DNA from: Frigoribacterium sp. CFBP 13712
Lineage (GTDB): Bacteria > Actinomycetota > Actinomycetes > Actinomycetales > Microbacteriaceae
DNA: 64,000 bases
Assembly (NCBI RefSeq): GCF_014842255.1
Contig: NZ_JACYVH010000005.1
Coordinates: 207,867-271,866 of the forward strand
Reading direction: 5' to 3'
Shown: positions 18,566 through 28,600 of the stretch, piece by piece
How the letters are laid out: every line of letters starts with the position of its first letter
How positions within the stretch are numbered: the first letter of the stretch is position 1
Notes under the pieces: generated by a model
Database searches by the model: none
What the model was told of the DNA's origin: nothing
Seen by the model: the letters and a program-made list of their open reading frames with translations, nothing else
Position numbers and translations under genes: made by a program

Positions 18566-21004
18566 ATGACGATCGTGCTCGACCCCTCAGACCCCACCGG
18601 TGCCGCCGGCGACCCCTTGACGGCCGGGCTCAACCCCCAGCAGAAAGAGGCGGTCGAGTACCGCGGGCAGTCGCTGCTGATCGTGGCCGGCGCGGGCTCG
18701 GGCAAGACGAGCGTGCTGACCCGCCGCATCGCCGGGCTGATCGCGTCGCGCGAGGCCTGGCCGAGTCAGATCCTCGCCATCACGTTCACCAACAAGGCCG
18801 CGGCCGAGATGCGCGAGCGCGTCGCCCACCTGGTCGGGCAGGCCGGCGAGGGCATGTGGATCTCGACGTTCCACTCGGCGTGCGTGCGCATCCTGCGGCG
18901 CGAGGCCGAGCAGTTCGGCTTCACGAAGTCGTTCACGATCTACGACTCGGCCGACTCGCGGGCCCTGCTCAAGCGCATCCTCAAGCAGCTCGACGCCGAC
19001 ACCCTCGGGTTCACCGTCAGCCAGGCGTCCGGTAAGATCTCGAAGCTGAAGAACGAGCTGACCGACGTCGAGACCTACGCGCGCCAGGTCAACGCGGGCG
19101 ACCCGCAAGACGTCATGTTCCTCGAGATCTTCCGCCAGTACACCCGCGAGCTGCAGCGGGCGAACGCCTTCGACTTCGACGACCTCATCGCGCAGACGGT
19201 GTTCCTGTTCCGGGCGTTCCCGCACGTGGCGGCGACGTATCAGCGTCGGTTCCGGCACATCCTGGTCGACGAGTACCAAGACACGAACCACGCCCAGTAC
19301 GCGCTGATCCGCGAGCTGACCCGGCCGGTCGATCCCGAGCTGGTCGACGAGCTCGAGCGCGGCGGGCAGTTCGTGCAGACGATGCGCGACGGCAGCGGGC
19401 GGATCCCCGGGGCGTCGTTGACGGTGGTCGGCGACAGCGACCAGTCGATCTACGCGTTCCGCGGCGCCGACATCCGCAACATCGTCGAGTTCGAGCGCGA
19501 CTTCCCCAACTCGAAGGTCATCCTGCTCGAGCAGAACTACCGCTCGACCCAGAACATCCTCGACGCGGCGAACGCCGTCATCGCCAACAACTTCGACCGT
19601 CAGGCCAAGAGCCTGTTCACCACGGTGGGGGCGGGTGAGAAGATCGTCGGCTTCACCGGGTACACCGGTCACGACGAGGCGCAGTTCGTCGCCGACGAGA
19701 TCGCGGCGCTGCACGAGGCGGGCACGGCCTACAAAGACGTCGCCGTGTTCTACCGCACCAACTCGCAGACGCGAGCGCTCGAAGAGATCTTCATCCGATC
19801 GGCCATCCCCTACCGGGTGCTCGGCGGCACGAAGTTCTACGAGCGCGCCGAGATCAAAGACGCGATGGCGTACCTGATCTCGGTCGCGAACCCCGCCGAT
19901 CCGATGGCGCTGCGTCGCATCATGAACGTGCCCAAGCGCGGCATCGGTCCGGCGACCGAGACCGCGTTGCAGCGGTGGGCCGACACGAACGCGGCCGAGG
20001 CTCCGACTCCGCTCCGCGACGCGATGCGCAACGCCGACCAGCTCGGGCTCGGCCCGAAGGTCACCGGGGCGATCCGCGGGCTGGCGACCCTGCTCGACGA
20101 GGTGCAGAAGACCGCGGCGACGGCCCCGGTGCACGAGATCCTCACGGCGCTCATCGAGGGCAGCGGTCTGGTCGAGGTGCTGCGCGCCTCCCGCGACCCG
20201 CAAGACGAGGCCCGGGCCGAGAACATCGACGAGCTCGTGGCGGTCACGAAAGAGTTCCAGAAGAACAACCCCGACGGCACGCTGCTCGACTTCCTCACCG
20301 AGGTCACCCTCGTCGCGGCGGCCGACGACCTCGACGACACGAGCGGCACGGTGTCGCTGATGACGCTGCACACCGCGAAGGGGCTCGAGTACGAGGCGGT
20401 GTTCCTCACCGGTGTCGAAGAGGACCTCCTGCCGCACCGCATGTCGGCGAGCGAGCCGGGCGGGCCGGCCGAAGAGCGGCGTCTGTTCTACGTGGGCATC
20501 ACGCGGGCGCGGCAGAAGCTGTTCATCTCGCTGGCGATGACCCGCGCGCAGTTCGGCGAGGTCAACGTGGCGATGCCGTCGCGTTATCTGCAAGAGATCC
20601 CCGCCGAGCTCATCGACTGGAAGCAGTCGCCCGGCATGGCGAACGGTCGCGGCGGCACGCAGCCGCGGGCGCTCAATGCGCGACGCGAGGGTGCAGGCGG
20701 CGGGGGCGGTCTCGGGGGCACGCCCCGCGCTTCCGGCGGGTACGGCGGCGGCAGCTACGACCGGGCGACGGCTGCCTCGAAGACGAAGCCGAAGACCGAG
20801 TGGGCCAATCGGGTGACGGGCACGGTGCGCGACAACGGTGACCTCGAGCTCGAGACGGGCGACCGCATCTCGCACATCGACTTCGGCGAGGGTCGCGTCA
20901 TGGCGGTCACCGGGGTCGGCGCTCGCCGAATCGCCGAGGTGCTGTTCGACTCGGCGGGCCGCAAGAAGCTGCTGATCAAGGTCGCGCCGATCACGAAGGT
21001 CTGA
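18566..21004 (+). CDS. pcrA: ATP-dependent DNA helicase PcrA/UvrD
   Basis: 3'-5' superfamily 1 helicase for nucleotide excision repair and removal of replication conflicts. 812 aa. Visible motifs: Q-motif LNPQQKEAV, Walker A AGAGSGKTS (41-49), TFTNKAAAEMRERV, VDEYQDTNHAQ, GDSDQSIYAFRGAD, QNYRSTQNIL, LMTLHTAKGLEYEAVFL and YVGITRARQKLF. The last ~45 residues form the RNA polymerase-binding Tudor-like domain (ISHIDFGEGRVMAVTG). A Gly-rich linker separates it from the helicase core. Its end overlaps the convergent FHA gene by 14 bases. Confidence 0.97.
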   Translation: MTIVLDPSDPTGAAGDPLTAGLNPQQKEAVEYRGQSLLIVAGAGSGKTSVLTRRIAGLIASREAWPSQILAITFTNKAAAEMRERVAHLVGQAGEGMWISTFHSACVRILRREAEQFGFTKSFTIYDSADSRALLKRILKQLDADTLGFTVSQASGKISKLKNELTDVETYARQVNAGDPQDVMFLEIFRQYTRELQRANAFDFDDLIAQTVFLFRAFPHVAATYQRRFRHILVDEYQDTNHAQYALIRELTRPVDPELVDELERGGQFVQTMRDGSGRIPGASLTVVGDSDQSIYAFRGADIRNIVEFERDFPNSKVILLEQNYRSTQNILDAANAVIANNFDRQAKSLFTTVGAGEKIVGFTGYTGHDEAQFVADEIAALHEAGTAYKDVAVFYRTNSQTRALEEIFIRSAIPYRVLGGTKFYERAEIKDAMAYLISVANPADPMALRRIMNVPKRGIGPATETALQRWADTNAAEAPTPLRDAMRNADQLGLGPKVTGAIRGLATLLDEVQKTAATAPVHEILTALIEGSGLVEVLRASRDPQDEARAENIDELVAVTKEFQKNNPDGTLLDFLTEVTLVAAADDLDDTSGTVSLMTLHTAKGLEYEAVFLTGVEEDLLPHRMSASEPGGPAEERRLFYVGITRARQKLFISLAMTRAQFGEVNVAMPSRYLQEIPAELIDWKQSPGMANGRGGTQPRALNARREGAGGGGGLGGTPRASGGYGGGSYDRATAASKTKPKTEWANRVTGTVRDNGDLELETGDRISHIDFGEGRVMAVTGVGARRIAEVLFDSAGRKKLLIKVAPITKV

Positions 21005-21830
21005 TCACCGCCGAGTCCGCCGACCCTCGGGTCGAGGTCTGGGGCAGAGGGCCGGGCGGTCGGCGGACGACACGGATGCGGTGCTCGCCCAGCACGAGCA
21101 CATCGCGACTGACGATCTTCACCGGCACCGCCGGGATCAGCGCCGACACGCTCTCGCCGCCCCGCTCGACGAGCGTGCCGTTGCCCGAGTCGAGGTCCTC
21201 CGCCCAGACCGACCCGTCGGGGCGGGCCATGACGCGGAGGTGGCGACGGGAGATCGATCGCGTCGGGTCGTCGATCGCGACCAGTTCGTCGCCGGTCGCC
21301 GTGTCGGTCGCCGGCTGAGAGGCGTGGTCGGTCTCCGGCTGGGTCGGGTGGCCCGTCGTCGGGTCGCCCGGAGTCGGGTCCATCGCGGCCGCGGGGTGCG
21401 TCTGCGACTGGATCGTCGAGCCTGCCGAGGAGGTGCGGGTCGCCCCCGTCGGACGCCTCCCGATCACGATCGGTCGCCCTCCGATCTGCACCCGCGAGCC
21501 GTCGGGCAGCTCGAGGTCGAGGTGGCGGGGGCGGAGCAGCGTCGTGTCGAGGTCGTCGACGGGGTGACGGGCGGCTGTGCTCGTCGCGAACGCGGGCGCG
21601 GGCGCGGGCGCGGCCGCGGTGGCGGTGGCGGGTGCCGCTGCCGGCGCGGTGTAGGGGATCTGGGCGAGGCCCGGCATCGCCGTCGTCTCCGGCGGTAGGT
21701 AGGGCAATCGGACGACCCGCGAGAGCAGGCCCTGCTCGCGCAGTCGTGCCGCGCTCTCGGGGGTGAGGAGGTCGGGCGGCGCTACCGGGGATCTTCTGCT
21801 CTTCTTGTTCTTCCCTCGACCGGGTCGCAC
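20991..21830 (-). CDS. FHA-domain protein of the type VII secretion locus
   Basis: 279 aa. The N-terminus is basic, then comes an Ala/Pro-rich linker and a C-terminal FHA domain that binds phosphothreonine peptides. The FHA motifs are IVIGRR (121-126), SISRRH (192-197) and DSGNGT (214-219). Between the first two, where ~10-15 residues are usual, lie about 57 low-complexity Thr/Pro/Ala residues. The GTG start has GAGGAG six bases upstream; an earlier TTG is less likely. It is divergent from the WXG100 gene, so it probably belongs to the secretion locus; its 3' end overlaps pcrA. Confidence 0.8.
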   Translation of the reverse strand: MRPGRGKNKKSRRSPVAPPDLLTPESAARLREQGLLSRVVRLPYLPPETTAMPGLAQIPYTAPAAAPATATAAAPAPAPAFATSTAARHPVDDLDTTLLRPRHLDLELPDGSRVQIGGRPIVIGRRPTGATRTSSAGSTIQSQTHPAAAMDPTPGDPTTGHPTQPETDHASQPATDTATGDELVAIDDPTRSISRRHLRVMARPDGSVWAEDLDSGNGTLVERGGESVSALIPAVPVKIVSRDVLVLGEHRIRVVRRPPGPLPQTSTRGSADSAVIRPS

Positions 21831-21930
21831 TCGAGACTCCTCTGTGGAAAACAAAACGGTCTACTTACCCTATGTGACATATTGGAGTCCGTCGCCCAGC
21901 CGGGGCGGCTCCGACCGAGAGAGATCACTC

Positions 21931-22224
21931 ATGGCAAACGTCACCGTCACCTACGACGACCTCCGTACCCAGTCCACGCAGCTCCGCAACGGCCAGCGGG
22001 CCATCGAAGACCAGCTCGGGCAGCTCAAGTCGCAGATCGCGAACCTCGTCTCGTCGGGCTACGTGACCGACAAGTCGTCCAAGGCGTTCGACTCGACCTA
22101 CTCCGAGTTCACGACCGGCGCGACGACGACGATCGCGGCGCTCGAGGGTCTGGCCGGGTTCCTCGAGAGCGCCGCCAACGCCCTCGAGAGCACCGACGCG
22201 CAGCTCGCCAGCAGCCTGGGCTGA
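21931..22224 (+). CDS. WXG100-family secretion target (ESAT-6-like)
   Basis: 97 aa, all-helical hairpin of the size of EsxA/EsxB proteins, exported by type VII systems. MANVTVTYDDLRTQSTQLRNG starts helix 1, and helix 2 runs from about residue 50. The W-x-G turn is replaced by GYVTD (43-47), so this is a divergent member. The C-terminus lacks an obvious YxxxD/E signal. The ATG has a GAGAGAG purine tract upstream; the spacer from the FHA gene is AT-richer, with TACCCT as a possible -10. First gene of a seven-gene plus-strand run ending in the EccC-like ATPase. Confidence 0.8.
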   Translation: MANVTVTYDDLRTQSTQLRNGQRAIEDQLGQLKSQIANLVSSGYVTDKSSKAFDSTYSEFTTGATTTIAALEGLAGFLESAANALESTDAQLASSLG

Positions 22225-22291
22225 CCCGACCGACCACCCCGTGGCCGCCCCGACACGACCGGGGCGGCCACTCTGACGAGAGGAGACCGGT

Positions 22292-22585
22292 ATGGGGCGA
22301 TCGACCCTGACGGTTCGCGGGAGTTCGCTCGAGGCTCTGTTCTCGACGCTGACCGTGATCAAGAGAGAGCTCGAGGCGGCAGACGGTTCGGCGGACGAGG
22401 CCGCCGACGCCTGCGGGCACGCGGGCCTCGCAGAACGCGTGAGGTTGTTCTCAACCGAATGGAACGATGTGAGGCGCGGCCTCTCCGAGTCGCTCGGCGA
22501 CCTCGGGCGTGCGGCCGGGGCGTTGGCCGACGGCTTCTCCGAGGTCGAGAACCAGCTGGCCGGCCAGCTGGCGGGGCGCCGCTGA
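22292..22585 (+). CDS. Second WXG100-size helical protein
   Basis: 97 aa, the same length as the gene before it, predicted helical (LEALFSTLTVIKRELEAADGSADEAADACG ... SEVENQLAGQLAGRR shortened here to its ends). It has no W-x-G turn but has a Trp in STEWNDVRRG near the centre. Size, order and spacing suggest the partner of the first WXG100-like protein or a chaperone for the effector that follows. GAGGAG precedes the ATG by six bases, and its stop overlaps the next start (TGATG). Confidence 0.65.
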   Translation: MGRSTLTVRGSSLEALFSTLTVIKRELEAADGSADEAADACGHAGLAERVRLFSTEWNDVRRGLSESLGDLGRAAGALADGFSEVENQLAGQLAGRR

Positions 22586-23823
22586 TGTCGGGCGAGTTGT
22601 GGGCGATGCCTGTGGCGCCGGTGTCGGGCGATGCGGGCCGGGTCGTGATGATGGCCGACCGGTTCGGATCGACGGCCGAGTCGATCCGGTCGGCGGCACG
22701 GTCGCTGCGGGCGCTGGACGACGGCGGGTCGTCGAGTGACGCGGTCGATGCGTTCTTGGCGAAGGCGGGCGTGCTCGCCGAGCAGATGGGTCGTGCGGAG
22801 GGGCGCTACAAGGCCGCGGGTGATGCTCTGGTGGCCTATGCGCGGGTGCTGTCCGTGGCGCAGGAGTCCGCGGATCGTGCTCTCCGTCAGTACGAGTCCG
22901 CGGTCGACGACCACGAGGTCAATCATCGACAGGCGGAGAGATTCCGCGGGGAGGCGATGCTCGAGCCCGACGAGCTGTCGAAGCAGTGGTTGGAAGACCA
23001 AGAGCGGCTGCACCGGTCGAGAAGCGACGACGCGAGGAGGCGCGTGATCGATCTGGGGCGGGTGGTCGACGAGGCGCATGCCGAGGTCGCGGCAGCGGCG
23101 ACCGTCGCGATCTCGCGTTTCGACGGCGTGAGCGGCGACGGTCTGCGCGACTCGGTCTTCGACGACATCGGCGGCGCCGTCGGCGTCGCCTACGACGGCT
23201 TCCAGACCTGGATGGAAGACAACGACGCCTGGATCTCGGACGTAATCGACGTCGTGGGTGTGATCGGATTCGCGCTCATGGCCATCGCGCCACTGATTCC
23301 TGGCGTCAACGTGCTGGTTGCGGTAGCAGCAGCTCTCGTCCTCGTCATCACGCTCGCCAAGGCTGTGGCGGGCACCGGTACTTGGGGCGAGGTCGCGATC
23401 GCTCTCTTCTCGGTGGTTGCATTCGGCGCAGGTGCCGTACTGGGCAAAGGTGTGACGCAGAGCGCGAATGCCCTCAAGGCGTCGCGGATGAGTCAACTTC
23501 GAGCGAGCGGAGTGGATGCCCCATTGGCCAGTACCTGGGTCGCGCGCATGTGGGCGCGTGCCGAACCCGGCTCAATGAACAGCAGCCTCGTGCGCGCATT
23601 CGGAGACCCGGTTGTGGCACAAGTGTCGAGGTTCATCAGACCCTCGAGAGTTCCTGGAATAGTCGACGATCCCGTAGTCATTGCCGCGATCACTTCGAAG
23701 CTCAAGATCATGCGCGGCTGGCAGATCGCAGACATCGGTGTCGTCACCACTGATCGTTTCGGGGCTTTCGACTTCCTGAAGCACGGTCTCCGTCCTCGCT
23801 CTATCGAGGGAGGCTCCTGGTGA
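22585..23823 (+). CDS. Putative type VII-secreted effector with variable C-terminus
   Basis: 412 aa. The N-terminal ~200 residues are helical, with long Ala/Glu/Arg-rich coiled stretches (GRYKAAGDALVAYARVL) typical of actinobacterial type VII-secreted proteins. Residues ~218-290 are hydrophobic (VIDVVGVIGFALMAIAPLIPG, then more), like the membrane-active middle region of several polymorphic toxins. The last ~110 residues match nothing I recognise. From about 23280 the base composition drops below that of the flanking genes. It overlaps both neighbours (TGATG in front, GTGA behind). Effector status is inferred from context. Confidence 0.6.
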   Translation: MSGELWAMPVAPVSGDAGRVVMMADRFGSTAESIRSAARSLRALDDGGSSSDAVDAFLAKAGVLAEQMGRAEGRYKAAGDALVAYARVLSVAQESADRALRQYESAVDDHEVNHRQAERFRGEAMLEPDELSKQWLEDQERLHRSRSDDARRRVIDLGRVVDEAHAEVAAAATVAISRFDGVSGDGLRDSVFDDIGGAVGVAYDGFQTWMEDNDAWISDVIDVVGVIGFALMAIAPLIPGVNVLVAVAAALVLVITLAKAVAGTGTWGEVAIALFSVVAFGAGAVLGKGVTQSANALKASRMSQLRASGVDAPLASTWVARMWARAEPGSMNSSLVRAFGDPVVAQVSRFIRPSRVPGIVDDPVVIAAITSKLKIMRGWQIADIGVVTTDRFGAFDFLKHGLRPRSIEGGSW

Positions 23824-24344
23824 GGAGGCGCTATTCACTCGCATTCGATTCGCGGGAACTTCCTTCAAGATGGGTTCCTTTTCAGATCATCCTGTACTTC
23901 GCGACCCCGAGTTCCGTAGTTCTCACACAGGGGATCTACCTTTCCTACCTTCTCATCTCCGTGAAGTGGAAGCTTGATGGTAGGCGGCCGGACGGTCTGC
24001 GATACTTCGAGTCATCCCCTGATTGGCCTCCCTTTATCCTCCCGGGATGGATCTATCTGCTGCCCACGGCGTTGATCGTGATCAGTCTTCTTCTGCTATT
24101 CATCGGTCCCAAGGACGGGCCGATCAATGCGCATCCGGTCCTGATGCCTTCTCTGTGGGCAGCTAGCGCCGCCGCGTTGGTGCACTATTCGATGTTGTTC
24201 GACTATGCGGAGGGGTGGCCGACTTACGTCGTCTACTTCGCGGCGGTCATGGGGGCGTGCTCCGTGGTCGGGTTCGCGGCGGCGGTGGTCCGCAGCGTGC
24301 GGGAACGGGCCGAGCGGCGGCGTGAACAGGCGGTCGAGGCATGA
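23820..24344 (+). CDS. Small membrane protein, possible immunity partner
   Basis: 174 aa with about four hydrophobic segments (FQIILYFATPSSVVLTQG, GWIYLLPTALIVISLLLLF, LWAASAAALVHYSMLF, YFAAVMGACSVVGFAA) and an Arg-rich cytoplasmic tail. G+C is only about 55% over 23881-24060. It starts by a 4-base overlap with the putative effector, the usual arrangement for toxin-immunity pairs, and overlaps the next gene too. It could instead be a structural membrane part of the secretion machine. No family recognised. Confidence 0.55.
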   Translation: MRRRYSLAFDSRELPSRWVPFQIILYFATPSSVVLTQGIYLSYLLISVKWKLDGRRPDGLRYFESSPDWPPFILPGWIYLLPTALIVISLLLLFIGPKDGPINAHPVLMPSLWAASAAALVHYSMLFDYAEGWPTYVVYFAAVMGACSVVGFAAAVVRSVRERAERRREQAVEA

Positions 24345-25006
24345 GCCGGACGTTCGTGCATCGCTCGGTGAGTGGCGCGGCGCGGTCGTATTCGCTCGTT
24401 CTGCCGGCGGGATTCGTCCATGTGGGCGGGTCGTGGTCAGCCGACACGGCTCTCGCCGAGGTCGTCGGTCAGCTCGGGCTGGTCGGTGACGACGAGCGCG
24501 ACTTCCGAAGGCAGGCTCGCCCGATCCTCGACGGCATCCCCTCGACGCAGAGCGGCTTGCGGCTGCTCGACAGCTACGTCCTCGCAGGCACCTGGCCGGG
24601 CACCCGCATCTCGGCCACCATCACATGCGGGGTTGCGGACGTGCCCGCCGGCACCGACCCCGATGACACGCTGATGGCGCAGGCCGCCAGACACGGCGGA
24701 TCGATCACAGCGGTCGCCGGCGAACCGGCCGTCTTCTGGACTGACGGCGGCGACGTGGTCGCGCCACCGCGCGTCGACAGACCCGTCGCAGTCCTGCGCC
24801 GCAGGACGACGCTCAGCCGCATCCACGGCCTCGCCTCGCATCTCTTCGTCGTCGTCGCCACCGTGGGCAGCGACGATCACGAGGCCGCCGAAAACCCCGA
24901 CGGGAGCATCGCAGATGCCCTCTCCGACCTCCTGGCGGCGGTCGTCGAGAGCATCCGGTGGCGCGACGAAGCCGGCAGCACCATCACCGACCGGGCCACA
25001 GCGTGA
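24341..25006 (+). CDS. Unknown protein of the type VII locus (221 aa)
   Basis: Predicted soluble alpha/beta protein without signal peptide or membrane segment. The N-terminal YSLVLPAGFVHVGGSW followed by strands and helices faintly recalls Mog1/DcrB/LpqN-like folds, but I do not recognise a family. Normal high G+C returns here. It overlaps the membrane protein by 4 bases (ATGA), so it is co-translated with the secretion genes. The next gene has a similar aromatic-LPxGW opening, so the two may be distant paralogues. Confidence 0.6.
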   Translation: MSRTFVHRSVSGAARSYSLVLPAGFVHVGGSWSADTALAEVVGQLGLVGDDERDFRRQARPILDGIPSTQSGLRLLDSYVLAGTWPGTRISATITCGVADVPAGTDPDDTLMAQAARHGGSITAVAGEPAVFWTDGGDVVAPPRVDRPVAVLRRRTTLSRIHGLASHLFVVVATVGSDDHEAAENPDGSIADALSDLLAAVVESIRWRDEAGSTITDRATA

Positions 25007-25052
25007 CCAGCACGCCGCACCCCCTGACTCACGACCCGCAAGGAGAACCGGG

Positions 25053-25646
25053 ATGACCGACGTCGACACCTACGACGACACCCACGATGTGCTCATGGGG
25101 TACGACCCCTCGCTCTGGGTCGCCCTGCCACAGGGCTGGCCCTTCCAGGAGCATGCGACAGCCCAGTCGTGGGTCGACGCCACGCTCCACGACATTCGAG
25201 GGAGATCCGCTTCAGTGACCCGTTCCGGCCTCAAGCACCTGCGCCGGGTCCTCGAGCATCTGGCGCAGATCCCTCGCGAGGGCGAATCGCACTATCTGTT
25301 CGCCCCGACGATCGACGAGCTGGCCGGGCCGCTCCGGGTGCAGTACGGATTCTGCGACGGAGAACGGGAGACCATGTTGCGGCAACTCGTGCTCGAGACC
25401 GATCTGGACCAGATCGAGCCGCCCGACCTCGAAGCCTTCTCGACTCCCGACCTCGGTGACGGATGGCGCGGAGTCCGGTTCGCCGAGCATGAGGGCGCAC
25501 TCGAGGCGGCCGTCGTGTACTCGTTCCGTGTCGAGCCCTACGACCTCCGCGTCAGCCTCCACATCGGACCTCCCGAGCAGACCAGCACGCTCGTCCCGTT
25601 CAGCGACGACTTCGTCCAGGGCATCAGCGTGGTGCCCGCCCAGTGA
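25053..25646 (+). CDS. Unknown protein of the type VII locus (197 aa)
   Basis: Soluble acidic protein starting MTDVDTYDDTHDVLMGYDP, with SLWVALPQGWPFQE near residue 20 and a strand-rich second half (GVRFAEHEGALEAAVVYSF, YDLRVSLHIGPP). No family recognised. The start has AAGGAG seven bases upstream. The stop overlaps the ATPase start by 4 bases, indicating coupling. Possibly a chaperone or cytoplasmic accessory factor; this is context only. Confidence 0.6.
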   Translation: MTDVDTYDDTHDVLMGYDPSLWVALPQGWPFQEHATAQSWVDATLHDIRGRSASVTRSGLKHLRRVLEHLAQIPREGESHYLFAPTIDELAGPLRVQYGFCDGERETMLRQLVLETDLDQIEPPDLEAFSTPDLGDGWRGVRFAEHEGALEAAVVYSFRVEPYDLRVSLHIGPPEQTSTLVPFSDDFVQGISVVPAQ

Positions 25647-28600
25647 GGATCAGCGCCACCGTCAGACACGAACCGTCTCAGCAGACCGCCGACTTCGTCT
25701 GGGAGGCGGAGCCAGGCACCACCTTGGCCGCGATCGTCGGGCATGCCGCGAGCCACCTCGGCGTCCACGCGGCCGAAACGCAGCACATCCACGTCGACGG
25801 AGAGTCGATCGACCCGCGCCGCACCGTCGAGGAGGGTGCGATCGTCGACGGCGCGGTCATCAGCTTCGGAGCGCCGCCGAGCGTCCCGCGGGTACCGGAC
25901 GACCTGCCCACCGTCCGCATCGTGGGTGGACCGGGGGCGGGCACGGTCTTCGTCGTCGACCCCGGCGTCGTCGTGATCGGGCGGGGCAGCGGGTCGACGG
26001 TCGTCCTCGACGACCCTCTCGTGCCTCCTCTCGCGGCCGCCTTGACACTCGACGGGGCGGGGCGCTTCAGCATCGCGCCGGCCCTGGCGGCGGAAGACGG
26101 TTCGAGCACGACCGCCGACGACGAGACGCGGTCCGCAGCCGACCGCCCGTCGGTGACAGGCGCCGGCGACTCGACCGGCGCCGAGACCGACGGGCTCGCG
26201 TCCGTGTACGTCGACCGGCGTCGGATCACTGCACCCACCGACCTCGACGAGAACAGCATCGTGACGATCGGCGCGACCCTGCTCGCGGTGTCGGGAGCGG
26301 GAGGCGCCCGTGCGGCCACCAGCCCGACCGACGGCGGCGGATACGTCGACTACGCCCGGCCACCGCGACTGCTGCCGGACGACCCGCCGACGGTGTTCCG
26401 CTACCCGCCAGAACCACAGCCCCCGGCACGTCGCCCGCTCCCCATCGTCGCCGCCATCGCGCCCCTGATCATGGCCGTGGTCATGGTGCGCCTCTTCGGC
26501 AATCTCGGTTTCCTGGCCTTCGGGCTCATGTCGCCGGTCGTGCTCGTCGGCAACTACCTCTACGACCGCCGGAACGGCCGCACCTCGCATCGACGTCGAC
26601 TCGCCGAGCACGAGGCGACGAAGGCCGCGATCGCGGACGACGCCTCCGCCGCCGTCCGACAGGTCGAGGCCCACCGGCGGCTCACCGCGCCCGACCCGGC
26701 GACGGTCCTCGACATCGCCATCCGTCGCCGCTCCCGGCTGTGGGAGAGGCGACGCGGTCACGCCGACCACCTCGCCCTCCGGGTCGGAACCGCCGACATG
26801 CCCTCCGGCGTCACTGTCGAGGACCCGGCCGAGCTGGAGCACCGGCGGATCGTGTCGCGACCGGCCCTCGACGTGCCCGTGAGCATCGCACTCGGCGAGC
26901 ACGGGGTCGTCGGCCTCGCCGGACGACCCGACGACACCCGCTCACTCGCCACCTGGTTCGTCGCCCAGCTCGCCGTGCTGCAGAGCCCCCGCGACGTCGA
27001 GATCGTCGTGCTCACGGCCCCAGAGGGGCACGAGGCCTGGGCCTGGCTGCGGTGGGTGCCGCACGCGCGAACCGACCCGGGAGGAGACCGGGCCATCCGC
27101 CTCGCGGTCGAGTCGGCGGGTGTGGCACGCCGACTCGCCGACCTGGGCAAGCTCGTCGACGCCCGCCGCCGAGCCGAGCGGGAGGGCCCCGGTCGTCAGA
27201 CCGTCGCCACCGGCCCCGACGTCGTCGTCATCATCGACGGCGCACGGCGGCTCCGCACCCTGCCCGGGCTCGTCCCCCTGCTCCGCGACGGACCGGCGGT
27301 GGGCATCCGCTCCATCTGCCTCGACGCCGACGCGCGGTCGCTGCCCGAGGAGTGCCTCGCCGTGGTCACCTGCTCTCCGACGGGCCACACGGTCGCCGTC
27401 GACCGCGCCCCCGTCGTCGAGCGTGTGCGCCCCGACCGTCTGCCGGTCGGATGGGCCGACGCCGTGGCCCGAGGCCTCGCCCCGCTGATCGACGTGGGGG
27501 ACGAGGACGACGCGGCCGGTCTGCCCTCCCGATCGCGCCTCCTCGACGTCCTCGACCTGACCGAACCGACGGCGGCGAAGGTCCAGGCGAGGTGGAGCGC
27601 CCGAGCCCCCACGACCGAAGTCGTCGTCGGCCACGGGATCGACGGACGCTTCTCGTTCGACCTGCGCACCGACGGGCCGCACGGACTCGTGGCGGGGACG
27701 ACCGGGTCGGGCAAGTCCGAGCTGCTGCAGAGCATCGTCGCGTCGCTCGCGTCGTCGAACACGCCCGACTCGATGACGTTCGTGCTCGTCGACTACAAGG
27801 GCGGTGCGGCCTTCCGGGACCTCGCGGCCCTGCCGCACACGGTCGGTCTGGTCACCGATCTCGACCCCCACCTCGTCGAACGGGCACTCGAGTCGCTCGG
27901 GGCCGAGCTGCTGCGACGAGAGCACCTGCTCGCCGAAGCCGGCGCGAAGGACATCGAAGACTACCTGGAGGTGCGAGACAGGCGCGCGCGACCCGTCGTG
28001 CTGCCGCGCCTGGTCATCGTGATCGACGAGTTCGCGAGCCTCGCCCGCGAGCTGCCGGAATTCGTCACGGGGCTCGTGAACATCGCCCAGCGGGGGCGCT
28101 CGCTCGGGGTGCACCTCATCCTCGCGACGCAGCGTCCGACGGGTGTCGTGACCGGCGACATCCGCGCCAACACCAACCTGCGGATCGCCCTCCGCGTGAC
28201 CGACGACGCCGAGAGCACCGACGTCATCGACGCCCGGGACTCCGCCGGCATCTCGAAGTCGACCCCCGGGCGGGCATTCGCCCGACTCGGGGCCGGAGCC
28301 CTGCTGCCTTTCCAGGCCGGCCGCGTCGGCGGACGAGCCCCCGGAGCCGCGACGGTCTCGGACCGACCTCTCTGGGGCGCCGTCGTCGCCGAGTCGTCGA
28401 TCGGCGGCCCGCTGCCGACACCCCCGCAGGAGGCGCGGGTCGTCGACGCGGACGAGACCGACCTCGTGCAGCTGGTCGCCGCCATCGCCGAGGCCGTCGA
28501 ACGGCTCGGGCGCCCTGATCCGCACCGCCCCTGGCTCGACGCGCTGCCCGACACCATCACCCTCGACGAGATCCGCCGCGCACACGCCGTCGCTCCGACG

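Noticed and set aside
21763-21930. N-terminal extension of the first WXG100-like protein
   Set aside because: The upstream frame runs antisense through the FHA gene and the promoter region; the ATG at 21931 has a purine-rich site and gives the typical ~97-aa length.
23280-24344. Prophage or insertion sequence as the cause of the low-GC patch
   Set aside because: No integrase, transposase, terminal repeats or target duplication; both genes are tightly coupled to the operon.
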